From positions 1 through 64,000 of the forward strand of contig JAODUO010001760.1 in NCBI GenBank assembly GCA_025642075.2: 64,000 nucleotides of DNA. Reading direction: 5' to 3'. The notes beneath the pieces were generated by a model. That model worked only from the letters and a program-made list of their open reading frames with translations. It had not been told where the DNA came from and made no database searches. Both the position numbers and the translations under genes were made by a program. Origin of the DNA: Ridgeia piscesae. Its lineage: Eukaryota > Annelida > Polychaeta > Sabellida > Siboglinidae. Position 1 is the stretch's first letter; every line of letters starts with the position of its first letter. Shown in pieces: positions 45,171 to 56,030 of the stretch.

Positions 45171-47345
45171 TTAGGGATGTCGGCCTCACAGCACAGCCTG
45201 TTGGAAAAAATAGATGAAGCAGAATATCATATTCGATCGATGCATCCCTGGGCAATATGAAACAATAGGTGGTAAGGCATCTCACAGACAAATAAACCAA
45301 AATGGCACATTTGAAAGCAGAAAGGCAAAGAACATGCATATAAGAATTAATAAAAGTGTTAGACAACCATGCAACCTGGTCAAGAAAGAATGACGTGGTG
45401 AAGTATAACTTTCATGATATGTGAACAGTAACACCATGGCATAACGTTATCAGACCCGCCAGCGAGCAGGCAAACAATGGGGAACTCCTGAAAGTAGTAA
45501 TGTAGCAAGTGCATTTGGGAGGCAACCTAATCAACACAAGGCATCGTCTAAGAAGAAACAGTAAGCAGGAGAACACAAGTCAAAGGAAACATCAAGGTAT
45601 GACCCGGCAAATACAACTGTTGACCCGATGACCCCGTATCGATGGAGTGAGTGTGCCAACAACGTTGGGAGAAGAGCATTTAATGGCAGCACGACGCAGA
45701 GACAAGTAAGACTAGGCCAAACCAAGATCATGCAAATGCACGCCGTCTGCCAAAATATTGGCATACCGGGGGCCGGCTGCATCACTGCACTCTGGCATAA
45801 CGTAGTGTCTGATACAACACGGTCAGCCAAATCCACTGGGCATCGACAAGCCGACACTGTAGGCAACACTAAAACAAGAGAGGTAAATTAGTCAAAAACG
45901 ATGTGTGCAGACTTGTAAGACAGGTAAGGTAAACACAAGACCGTGAGAGACAGCATCACCTATAGCGAATAAATGACATGCAACAATACAACAGCGGCCA
46001 GCAACAGCGTCAGTCCGCACAACAGGTAGCCACACCAAAGGAGGGGACACACGCCTTCACACCACTCCCACCAAACGCGGCCTAGTGACAAAACGTGCCA
46101 ACGACAAGATAAAGCCACTCAAACCGGCAGATAACAAGAGGGTATGGAATCACCACATCACACCCTGGTCGACCACAGCGCGGGCCTAACGCTAACAATG
46201 TATGCCCAGCACTATACATGTGGTCGACACCATGGCGAGGGCAAACAGCTAACGAGGTAAGACGAGGGTGAGGAAACACCACATCACACCCCGGTCGACC
46301 ACAGCGTGGGTCTAACGCTAACAATGTAGGCCCAACACTATAAATGTGGTCGACACCATGGCCAGGTCTCACACCAGGGCGTGGAAACACAACATCACGA
46401 CCCTGGGCAACAGCAGTGGCTAACAGAACAGAATATCGGGCCGAACACTATCCACACAATCAAACATGTATAAACCAAACAAACAGCCACGCAACAGACG
46501 GGGGAGGGAACACAAAATCACCACCCCGGAAGACGTACAGTGCAGATCCCACAGCAAGCAAGGCCATCGACCACAGAAATTGCATGGGTAAGAAACTAAA
46601 TCAATATCATCAAGGCATAGCAAAAACAAGGCCCGCCGCGACACCAAGGTCGCTATAACCTGTCCACCAATAACACGCAAGGTCATGCATAGTGAGCCGA
46701 CACGAGCAGCTGCATGTGCACGTGAGAGGCGACAAAACAAAGCCAAACACCAGCTGAGCTCCTCTCGTACAAGCAAGCAAATAGAAGGGACCACACCAGA
46801 TTGCGATATCGCCCGTAGGGCAAACCAGCGACAGTGGGCAAGTGGCGTGTGGCATTAGTGAAACAATGCAACAACTATATTAAATTACAAGTACGGGCGC
46901 TAATGACTGTGATGAAGGGGCACCAAAATAAAGCAAACAACGTCATGGCACAAACAACCGGCGGAATAACCCGACCAGCAACGCCCAAGACTGATTGATA
47001 AACGATCGCTGTGAGACGCCAGCGATTACGCAAAGCCCAATACATTAATTACGGTACTGGTGATAACGGCGGGAGCAGCGCGTAACACTCAGCGCGGTAC
47101 TGTGGGACGACCGCAACTGCGATGAAACGCGTGGAAACGAAACCATAAACAAAAACACGCTTTCACCCGACACAAACTAGAAGCAAGTAAGCAACAATTA
47201 CCAAAGTGTACGCAAATGCCGATCGCACAAAGAAGCAGCACCCGTTTGCGTCTCCCAAGTACTACGCACTAACAACGTGTCGCCCGGCGAGAAGCGGGGA
47301 CGGAGAACGCACGTAAATCGCGAAAACGCCGCTGTCAACCAGACG
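45171..47345. repeat. A-rich tandem repeat block, right part
   Basis: Continuation of the 39.0-41.3 kb block beyond the LINE. Clear units near 46140-46400 have a period of about 120 bp: 'CATCACACCC(T/C)GGTCGACCACAGCG', 'GGTCTAACGCTAACAATGTA', 'TGTGGTCGACACCATGG'. Long T-rich-codon frames on the minus strand (45531-45869, 46420-46794) are shadows of this composition. Confidence 0.6.
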
Positions 47346-47386
47346 CAAACAAGTCAGCGCTGAAAGGACCTTCTGTATGAAAACGT

Positions 47387-47650
47387 CTACCACAACCAAC
47401 CAAATGCTGACAAATAAATAATTGTGGTTAAAAAGGGCTGTTCCGAGAAACGCATTTCCTCTGTTGACGGAGGAATTAAAACTGAAGTCTCATGACTTAT
47501 ACATGTCCAGGTGGTGACTGTGTCCACCCCAGGCCCCAGCTTCACTGTGGCCTCATCTAAGGTGACATTGTCCAGATGTGACTGGACAATGTTTACAAGA
47601 TAGTTGGTGCTGTGAACATAATTATTTAATCCCTGCTGGATTAAATCCAT
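47387..47650 (-). CDS. Hypothetical 87-codon frame or exon
   Basis: The minus frame starts at the ATG at 47650 (MDLIQQGLNNYVHSTNYLV) and continues with SHLDNVTLDEATVKLGPGVD and TVTTWTCISHETSVLIPPST. Composition is balanced and unlike the neighbouring repeat block. A donor-like ACAT|GTATAAG occurs about 47 codons in, so only the first part may be coding. No domain is recognised and no partner exon was found. Confidence 0.3.
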   Translation of the reverse strand: MDLIQQGLNNYVHSTNYLVNIVQSHLDNVTLDEATVKLGPGVDTVTTWTCISHETSVLIPPSTEEMRFSEQPFLTTIIYLSAFGWLW

Positions 47651-48609
47651 ATTAAATTATTTAATTAAAGTAATGTTTTAAAACCTTCTGACTAAATTAT
47701 TTATGTACTGTAATTATGTGTTATTGATTATGACTGAATTCATGACTTCAAAACAGTCCACCAACGTGATCCAGCGTAATAAAATCCAAGACACAACAAA
47801 TATATATTCTTTGTCAGTGATAGAGAAGTAGTAATGCATATATCTGTTGGCACTGACAGTTCCTCGTGACAGCTAGAGCTGACCGGAACTGGCTACTGCC
47901 CCAGACAGCGGTGTGAGTGTCAGTGCCAACAGTGACGTAAGTTACGACAAATGGAGTTCGTGCATCTGCTGCCACAACATTTGGCTAATTACCGTTTACA
48001 TAATACAGCTGCTACGACAGTGCAACACACCAAATACGTCTACAATTTAACACATACTTTCGTCCAATTCAACCTCCTTTAATTTTGGATTCTTCAGATG
48101 GCTACGCCGAACCACGTGTGTGTTGTTGTTGTTTTCGCAGGAGCGATTGGCTTTCATCAGCTACCCGATGTAACAACCATTACATTTTTCGATGATTAAA
48201 ACAACGACAATGTATTCTGTTATTATATTCTGTAGCGCAATATTATTCAGACCGCGTTGCTCTATTAACAAGACCAGCATTGGCGATGGGCAAAACAAAC
48301 TGACTGGAAACATTTAAAGACGTGGCGCTGTGGGAGTTTATCGACAACTCTATCAATTGTTCTAGAAACGTCCAATAATTTTGGTCAACTGTTATAAGCA
48401 TCATACTTCTTCTTGCCGTTTTCATATTCAGAACTACGATTTACAAGTACATTTTGCATTGTATATGGTGAACTTATTAGGTTGTTGTTTAAAAAATCTC
48501 TGACTAATTGTCATCCCGTGGATCGCAAAGAATATATTGTACACGTTCCGTTACGGACTGCTTCTATCCGTACATAAAGTAGGAAATGGCATCACATGAA
48601 CGCCTGAAT
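47651..48609. other. No gene recognised
   Basis: A short plus frame from ATG 48101 (MATPNHVCVVVVFAGAIGF) has a signal-peptide-like hydrophobic run but only 33 codons and no clear continuation. A donor-like GAC|GTAAGT is at 47936. Neither is enough to call a gene. Confidence 0.4.
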
Positions 48610-48667
48610 TATATATATATATACATACATATATATATATATATATACATACACATATATGTATATA

Positions 48668-48716
<49 letters not shown>
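48610..48716. repeat. (AT)n with ATACAT interruptions
   Basis: About 100 bases of AT repeat, immediately upstream of the kringle exon's acceptor region. Confidence 0.95.
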
Positions 48717-48719
<3 letters not shown>

Positions 48720-48768
48720 ATATTATTATGTCAATTCGTGAACAACATGTCCGTACCTTTATGTGCAG

Positions 48769-48928
48769 CCACACAAAAACTTCAATTGCTCGGGCCATGA
48801 ATTTGTGTCCAACTACTGCCGCAACATATACAGACTTGGCAACGATCACACTTGCGTCAAAGCTAAGCCGTGGTGCTACACAACGGATCCTGCTAAAATA
48901 TGGGAATACTGTGATATCCCCATGTGTG
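48769..48928 (+). CDS. Kringle domain, second-half exon
   Basis: The translation contains [10 protein letters not shown], then [20 protein letters not shown] and a final Cys, matching the second half of a kringle domain ([22 protein letters not shown]-x-C; Pfam PF00051). Four of the six conserved kringle cysteines are present, and there are two extra cysteines (FNCSG and HTCVK) plus a few more residues between NYCRN and PWC than usual. The exon starts after an acceptor ATGTGCAG (AG at 48767-48768) and ends at a phase-1 donor, TGTG|GTATGA. Kringles are disulphide-rich protein-binding modules of secreted or extracellular proteins, and are commonly split over two exons with phase-1 outer borders. 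The first-half exon is not visible between 47.4 and 48.7 kb. Open throughout with no lesion. Confidence 0.85.
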
Positions 48929-49116
48929 GTATGATATCTACTTCTGTATTATAAATTAGAATGTAGACATCTACTTGCAGGTATGTCGTTCTACATTCCC
49001 GAACATTTAACTTCGTCAGTTACATATGTGTGTATGTATCACACGCGTGTATGCAAATATCATAGACATGTATAGTTTTTAAATTCAACCCTGGGTCCCA
49101 TCGATGATGAAATGTT

Positions 49117-49332
49117 GGCATTATATGGAACGTGACGAATTACTTGTCGCTGATGTTAACAGCAAATAATTTCAGTGTATGCTATTTCAAATATGATACA
49201 TTGAGGAATAAACTAAGTATATATATATATACTTAGATTATTCCTCAATGTATCATATTTGAAATAGCATACACTGAAATTATTTGCTGTTAACATCAGC
49301 GACAAGTAATTCGTCACGTTCCATATAATGCC
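49117..49332. repeat. 216-bp near-perfect palindrome
   Basis: Arms of about 108 bases (49117-49224 and 49225-49332) run GGCATTATATGGAACG inward to CTAAGTATATATA and back, with one or two mismatches near the centre. The centre is a short (TA)n. Spacer is effectively zero. Confidence 0.93.
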
Positions 49333-49353
49333 ATATGTATGTATTGTTGTATG

Positions 49354-49572
<219 letters not shown>

Positions 49573-49680
49573 TATATATGTATTTCCACTAATGCGGTTA
49601 TCAGGAGACTTTCATTCGGTTATCGGGAGACACTTGGCTATCGGGAGACCTTCTCGAGGTCTCCCGATATATATTTGACC
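49573..49680. repeat. Cluster of TATCGGGAGAC motifs with a hairpin
   Basis: TATC(A/G)GGAGAC occurs three times in 20-bp steps (near 49599, 49619, 49639), and its inverse forms a hairpin: TATCGGGAGACCT - TCTCG - AGGTCTCCCGATA at 49639-49669. The CTAATGCGGTTATC lead-in next to the pentanucleotide array recurs inverted at about 53841-53870. Confidence 0.75.
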
Positions 49681-50098
49681 TAATCTAATGAAGTGTGCTG
49701 ATGATTTTAACATTGATGGCGGTATTGTATAAAATTGAATTAGGTTATAGGTAGTGAACATTTTTGAAAGAAATTTATAACGATGTTATTAGTGATAAAC
49801 GGAGTGATCTGTTTTTATCACATAGACTACCGGGAGACCTATAAGATTTGGAAATAATTTTCGAAAAAACATATTTTGTCTTTGAAATGTTGTCAGTATT
49901 TTTATGCATGTGTGAAATGTGGGTACTAGGCACTTCAAACAAAAATATATACTGCTGTCACCGAATCAGTGAGCTACGTCATTTACCGCCCTTATCTACT
50001 CTAACCAATCTCTATAGAGTTCGCCATATTGGAAGCAATAGTCGAGTATACAACACAGGACTATGACAATTTCAGAATATATGGGCGAATGGTTCTGC

Positions 50099-52010
50099 TT
50101 CACATATATATTAAAACTATTTTAATATCTCGAGAATTGTATTTTATAAAAAATAAAAAATGCAATATAAACCGTTCGGCTTTTCATCCACAAAATCACT
50201 AAATGTTCTCGGTAATAAACTCATATACCATATTTCAGTATGTTTATTGCACCGGAATGTTCGCTAATTTTGTTAATGTTGGATAATTCGTGATATTATT
50301 CAAAGCTTACAGTATACTCTGTGAAATTACCTTTTGAACCCTTTTCTCATTTCCGCCGTCACTGTATTTCTATTTAAATGACAAATGTCACGCATAAACC
50401 ATTAAAAAGTAATTATTATCTGTCCGAGGTGGGTGAAATATGCATATCATATGGTTCCCGTGGCAATATTTTAATATCTAAGGACATATGAATTTCATGG
50501 CACTTGATCTACCACGTCTCAAAATGAAATCTTTGTAATCCAGAGATTGTACTATATAAGAAAAAATATTTCTGGCTAGCAATCTTGATAATTCTCACTG
50601 AAGATTGTTATTGCAGTAGCATGTTGGTCAACATCAGTACACATGGAGAATGTGTGATAGCATTTCAAACCGCACAGTATTATCTGTGAAATCACAATTT
50701 TTTTAATCCATTTCCGCCGTAACTGTTTTTGAATGGCAATTACTGATGGGCTCGCCACATATACATAACCTAATCATAAATATTATCTATTCCAACAGTA
50801 TGATATTTGGAGGTATGTGGCTGACATAATGTTTTTAAGAATGTCAACATTATTTTAATATCTTAGGAATTGTGGGGTCTATGGTACTTTTTCTGCCGCG
50901 TCTCAAAATATAATCCTTGTCCTTAGGCTTTCAACAAAAGAAGAAAACCAAATTCCTGGCTAACAATCTTGCATATCCTCATTGAAGTTTATTATTGCAT
51001 TAATATGTTGGTCTACGTCGGTAGATGTAGAAAATATGTGATAGCATTGCAAAACACACAGTATTATCTGTAAAATTACTTTCAAATAGTTTTCCTATTT
51101 CCACCGTAACAGTTTTTTGTATGGAAATTGCCGACGGGGTGGCCCACACAAAATCATTATCAAATAAATATCGTCTATCGCAGGTGTGTGCAATATTATC
51201 ACGTGGCAAACAAGTGGTTTTAATAATCATATCAAAATTACCTAAAAATCTTGAGAATTGGGAATTTTATTGCACTTTTTCTGCTGCACCTTAAAATAAT
51301 ATCATGGATAATCAAGTTATCAACAAATAACGAAATGGCTTAACTTTCAATAGTAATCTTGTATATCCTCACGGAGGATTCTTATTGCAATAGAATGTTC
51401 TAGTGTGTTGGTCTACATCCCTAATTATTTAAGTTATGTAAAATCACTCTTTTAGCCTGTTTTATTTCCGGCGTAACTGAAAATACTGAATGGATGTTCA
51501 CATGCAAGAATTGGTCTACATTTGTAGATATGAGATATAGGTGATAGCGTTGCAAAATACAATATCTTCTGGCCATAGACAGTGGTGGATATGTGTACGA
51601 GCAGCCTTCGCGCAGTATTTGTAGCATATGGCTGGATGCTTCCCAGAGAAGCTGAGACGGTGTTTGATTGAACAGGTCTGCAAGGGAAGTAAAGCGCTTT
51701 GAACAGTCCTGATGACCGGATACTGCGCTATATAATAACTTACTTTTACTCTTACTTTCAATGAGATTATAATTGTTAAGCCTATCGCATTTCTGCTATA
51801 ACTGTTTTCTATGAGTATAACTGAAAAGGGTGGTCACACATAAACAATTATTAAATAATTATTATATATGCCATATGTATGAAATGTCCTTGTGATATGG
51901 CAAACATGAAATGTTTTATAACAATACCAAAATTAATTAATATATTAGGAATTGCGGAGTTATGGCACTTTTTTGGTCGCATCTCAAAATGAAATCCTCG
52001 TCATTCAGGC
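50099..52010 (+). repeat. Degenerate tandem array, about 390-bp unit, 4-5 copies
   Basis: Units start near 50099, 50469, 50850, 51241 and 51937 (partial). Each has 'TTAATATCT(T/C)(A/G)GGAATTG', 'CT(G/A)CC(G/A)C(G/A)TCTCAAAAT(G/A)', 'AT(C/T)CTCA(C/T)(T/G)GA(A/G)G', 'ATGTTGGTC(A/T)AC', 'ATTTCCGCCGTAACTG' and 'ATAAACAATTAT' landmarks in the same order. Unit 4 is lengthened by a SINE-like insertion. Identity between units is well below 90 percent by eye. Confidence 0.75.
51577..51755 (+). repeat. SINE/L2-tail-like repeat inside a tandem unit
   Basis: Reverse complement of 20395-20545 for most of its length, ending GTAAAGCGCTTTGAAC ... TGCGCTATATAATAAC, a 3' tail style seen in L2-related SINEs and LINEs. 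Confidence 0.6.
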
Positions 52011-52046
52011 TTTTGTTTGTATCTATTCAACCAATCAAACGTGTAG

Positions 52047-52205
52047 AATCCGCACAATGTATGCCAGTATGGATGTCGTCTAGGAGAACATGCAGAATTT
52101 GTATAAGCAAATGGGCCACTCGGAACAGGTATCCAGAATTAAGTTGGACGCCGAAGATTACAAAACATCATTCTGACAGATTCCAAAATAGGATACAATT
52201 TCCAG
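52047..52205 (+). CDS. Possible exon downstream of the kringle exon
   Basis: After an acceptor-like ACGTGTAG a 159-base segment is open and ends at a good donor, CCAG|GTAAAT. It is symmetric phase 1-1, so it would join in frame to the phase-1 kringle donor. Product begins ESAQCMPVWMSSRRTCRICI and has three more Cys-free, basic stretches. Another frame of the same DNA (from 52088) also looks protein-like (NLYKQMGHSEQ...), so the choice is uncertain. The polypyrimidine tract derives from a 390-bp repeat unit, which weakens the case. Confidence 0.25.
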
Positions 52206-52482
52206 GTAAATGACATCTTGAAACGGATATAAAATTAGATATTGCGCAGTGTTCCATGTATAACTGTATTCAAATTGTACATAACACGTATATGCATCCA
52301 TTCAGTATATATATTTTAGACGTATTAATTTCGCTACCTAATTACTAAGATAATAATAAAGACGTGTTGTGATGCGTCTTCGTCAAAAAAGGTGTTCACA
52401 ATCCGTGTACCAAATGTGTAAGTTTGACCATTAAATCAGTAGGGTATAAATTTAGAATAATTTGTTTATTATCCTTTTTCAG

Positions 52483-52523
52483 GGAAGCGTCTTGTAGAAA
52501 ACGTCTTGGAAAATAGGGACTAG
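52483..52523 (+). CDS. Possible terminal exon
   Basis: The acceptor ATCCTTTTTCAG is strong. With one base carried from the previous phase-1 donor, 13 codons (GKRLVENVLENRD) lead to TAG at 52521-52523. A different frame is also open further on. Supported only by phase agreement with 52047-52205. Confidence 0.2.
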
Positions 52524-53684
52524 CAATGAGGTACTTGCAAGTGAGAACGAAATTGCTGGACGAACAGAAAAAAGAGCAGGCACGAATTCTGGTTGTTATA
52601 TGCTTGAGTAATAATGTGTTTGGTATACTTATCTAGTCGTGCATGCATATACACATACTACTCAGTTGCCCTACCTTGTTTGAACCAAAATCCCTAACAC
52701 TGGTTAATGGACCTAGACAGTTTTGGAAGGATATACTGGTGAATACATGCAACAACGCAAAGTGCTATGACTTCTTGGTGTAAAAATGTGATTTCAGTGG
52801 CCCTCTGATGTAGCCATCATGATTATTTGCTTGCGGTAATATTTAGCCATGAATACAATTTACTTACATGCATGCAATGATAAAAAAGAATCTCTACTGA
52901 TAGCAAACTAAAGTGGTTTTGTCAAAAATATTATACCACGTGGGGTGTCTGCATATGGCACAATGTGTCTATGCAAATGTAAAATTGTAGTCTTGACTTA
53001 GGGTATCCAAAATTATGGATCCATTGCAAGATGCCATTTACATGAAGGTAAATGCAACAAGAAGACTGCACAATCATTGCGCCTCTCTTCGCAAAACATG
53101 GTAGTTTAGTCTGCTTAGTCTGTTGATCGTTTGAAGTGTCAAATGACCCGTGTATCAAATAATTTGTTGAAAATATAGGAACTTAATGATTTTTAATAAC
53201 CGCGGGAAGGCAGATTATATGTCGGTATTGGCAACAAACTGAGATTCTTCCCAATCCTAGAGATTTGGTACCTTTGTTGTCTTCGTCTTATAATTCACAG
53301 AGGCATCTTTTGTTTGTGATCCCGAGATCCCGACTGTCCGGACGAATTTTGTAAACGGTCTACGAACCACTACAATGGGCAAATTAGGCCACATACAAAA
53401 TACCAGCCCAGTACATGAATTTCGTCTATATCTACGAACAAATGGCAAGGGCCCGCTAGGTAGCAGACAACATGTCAGTCTTGTACATGCAAAACTGACG
53501 GATATACGGGGGCAAGGACTTACTGTCAGACAAACTGCATTAATTACTTTATAAATATATGTACGAATAAACGTTCTTTGATGAAAAATGTCCGTTTCCA
53601 TGGGGTTTGTATGTATTATAAATGCATCAATCAAATGACACCGCGTGTATCCCGATGTTCGGTTCTTGTCACACATATTATGAA
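52524..53684. other. No gene recognised
   Basis: A 139-codon minus frame (53257-53676) has no recognisable domain and high Cys/Arg content; I cannot support it as a gene. Confidence 0.4.
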
Positions 53685-53876
53685 ACTGTCTCCCGATAAT
53701 CGGTTTTGTGCATACAATTAGGCCGTTACTATCGGGAGACCTTCAAATTACACTCTTTATTTGTTCCATTACGTAGCATATCACAAGAACTGCAACGTTA
53801 CAAATCCGGCACTTACCAAAAACCAACATTGTGCAGGTTGTCTCCCGATAACCGCATTGATGAATTTGATACACAC
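53685..53876. repeat. GTCTCCCGATA motif cluster, inverted partner of 49573-49680
   Basis: GTCTCCCGATAAT (about 53689), TATCGGGAGACCTT (about 53729) and GTCTCCCGATAACCGCATT (about 53840), followed by TGATGAATTTGATACACAC and a pentanucleotide array. Same order as at 49.5 kb, but inverted. Confidence 0.7.
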
Positions 53877-54005
53877 ACAACACAACACAACACAACACAA
53901 CACAACACAACACAACACAACACAACACAACACAACACAACACAACACAACACAACACAACACAACACAACACAACACAACACACCACACAACTCAACAC
54001 AACAC
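53877..54005. repeat. (AACAC)n pentanucleotide array
   Basis: About 21 perfect AACAC units decaying into CACCACACAACTC. It is the reverse complement of the TTGTG array at 49479-49572. Confidence 0.96.
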
Positions 54006-54522
54006 AGAAAACAACAGTCGTAACATTTCAGAAAATTCCATTTGGAGAAAGAATCCTCTCGAAGCACCCAACGTTTGTGTAAACTCGCAATTTCCGTCGC
54101 ATGCGTTCAATGGCGAACCGCGAAATACTCTATTCCATGAAGTTGTTTATAAATCTGTTCTCGTATCGGGTCCTAAACCAAATTCAACTGTGTTGCCCAA
54201 ATGGCAACTTTGCGCTACTCTCGTAATTTGCATAAATCCAAGATGGTCATATCATAAAACGTCTTATTATGTAGAATACCTCTGTTTTGTGGTATCTGGT
54301 TTCGCAGAATCCATTTATGATATTAAAATGTCAGTCCAATGTCAAGATGAGATTGTGAAGGTCAACGTTGACCATTCCGTAGACAATAATTGAAAACACC
54401 GAGGAAATTTCATTTAAATTTATTCATGAACATACATAAAATATCTTATAATATTTGACACATTTGTTCATGATAAAAAATAATCAGTCATCATTTAAAT
54501 TTTGAAACTCAGCTATAATTAC
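54006..54522. other. No gene recognised
   Basis: A plus frame stays open to 54393 (for example NTLFHEVVYKSVLVSGPKPN) but owes its length partly to the array; no domain. Confidence 0.35.
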
Positions 54523-54616
<94 letters not shown>

Positions 54617-54625
54617 TATATACAT

Positions 54626-54696
<71 letters not shown>
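54523..54696. repeat. (AT)n microsatellite
   Basis: About 170 bases of AT with CATA interruptions. Confidence 0.97.
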
Positions 54697-54697
<1 letters not shown>

Positions 54698-54918
54698 GTC
54701 ATTGAATCTTGATTTAAATGTAGGCCGAATACGTAATATGACATACGTAATATGCATTGTACTTAAGTATCATTGTATATATTATCACTTACGAATTGAA
54801 TTTATTATAGTTATCATTTTAATTGAAGTATAACAATATGTTTATTATAATTATATGATTATACTATTATTTTCTTTGATTATTTATTTATAATTAATAT
54901 TTTATTAGTATTGTGATG

Positions 54919-54964
<46 letters not shown>

Positions 54965-55240
54965 AAACTTATTTATGCATGGAAAAGTGTGTTAAGTGAT
55001 GATAACCCAATGAAATCCCGATATACCAATTTACATGTTTAACATCATGAAATAAAGCTTTTGCTACAACGATTACGACTATAATATGCATTATGCTAAA
55101 TTTAATAGGCGGTCTTAGTCATTAGTTTCATCGTAGGTCCAAGGGAGTGTCGGATGGACAAGCATAACGACACAATAACCACAACGTTAACTGGTCGTAC
55201 TTGCCAGGAATGGAAATCGCAAGTGGTATGTGCTTCCATT
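54697..55240. other. AT-rich, second short (AT)n at 54927-54960, no gene
   Basis: Only microsatellite and AT-rich sequence seen. Confidence 0.6.
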
Positions 55241-55385
55241 ATACATACATACATACATACATACATACATACATACATACATACATACATACATACATAC
55301 ATACGTACGTACGTACGTACATACATACATACATACATACATACATACATACATACATACATACATACATACATACATACATACA

Positions 55386-55417
<32 letters not shown>

Positions 55418-55427
55418 CATACATATA
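55241..55427. repeat. (ACAT)n tetranucleotide array
   Basis: About 45 ATAC units with four consecutive ACGT variants at 55305-55320. Artificial Tyr-Ile-His-Thr frames result. Confidence 0.97.
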
Positions 55428-56030
55428 AATATATATATATAGTTATATTGTGTTAAAAGCAAGACTTGTGTTTGCTCTTTTGTTACTTTTCACGGCATCA
55501 CTTATTTGCAGGTATTATTTACCGAGTAAATGGTTTGCCACTAGGATGCAATTGTCGTTATGCTCTGTGTGTGGTGTTGCTGCACGACGGTTGTTGCTGT
55601 AGATATTGTAGTTGTATTCGTTTCGCATTGTGTATAATAATGATGTCCTGGTAGGTGAGAGTCCAGCCAGGACTTGCTATCCTTTGTATCTTTGTTCCCT
55701 TATGTTGTTTATTTTAGTACATACATACATGTTTTCATTTTTGATTACTATTATACATACTGTTAAGATTAATGTTACGATGTCATGCTACACAAAAGGT
55801 TATAAGCTAATTATTGATTTGTATTATTGTTGTTTTCATCAGATATTCTATTTTGCTTCTGGTAGTAGAGTAAATACGGCGGAATAGGGTAATTGGTTTC
55901 ATATGATACCCTCTACTATGTTTGTAAATGGATGATAATATTAGTATAGATTGGATCCATGCGAATGGAATCTTTGACTTTACAAATTTATAAAGATGAA
56001 ATATATCATGATTCATCCTTTCATTATATA
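55428..56030. other. No gene recognised
   Basis: Short Cys-rich plus frame at 55466-55654 has no domain that I recognise. Confidence 0.4.

Noticed and set aside
45531..46794. Several 80-124-codon minus frames rich in Leu, Val and Cys
   Set aside because: Complement of an A-rich tandem repeat block; overlapping frames repeat the same pattern without a domain.
53706..54393. 210-codon plus frame
   Set aside because: Most of its length is the (AACAC)n array; the non-repeat tail has no recognisable domain or splice logic.
55154..55456. Open frames of about 100 codons (Tyr-Ile-His-Thr and Met-Tyr-Val-Cys)
   Set aside because: Translation of the (ACAT)n array; no flanking coding sequence.
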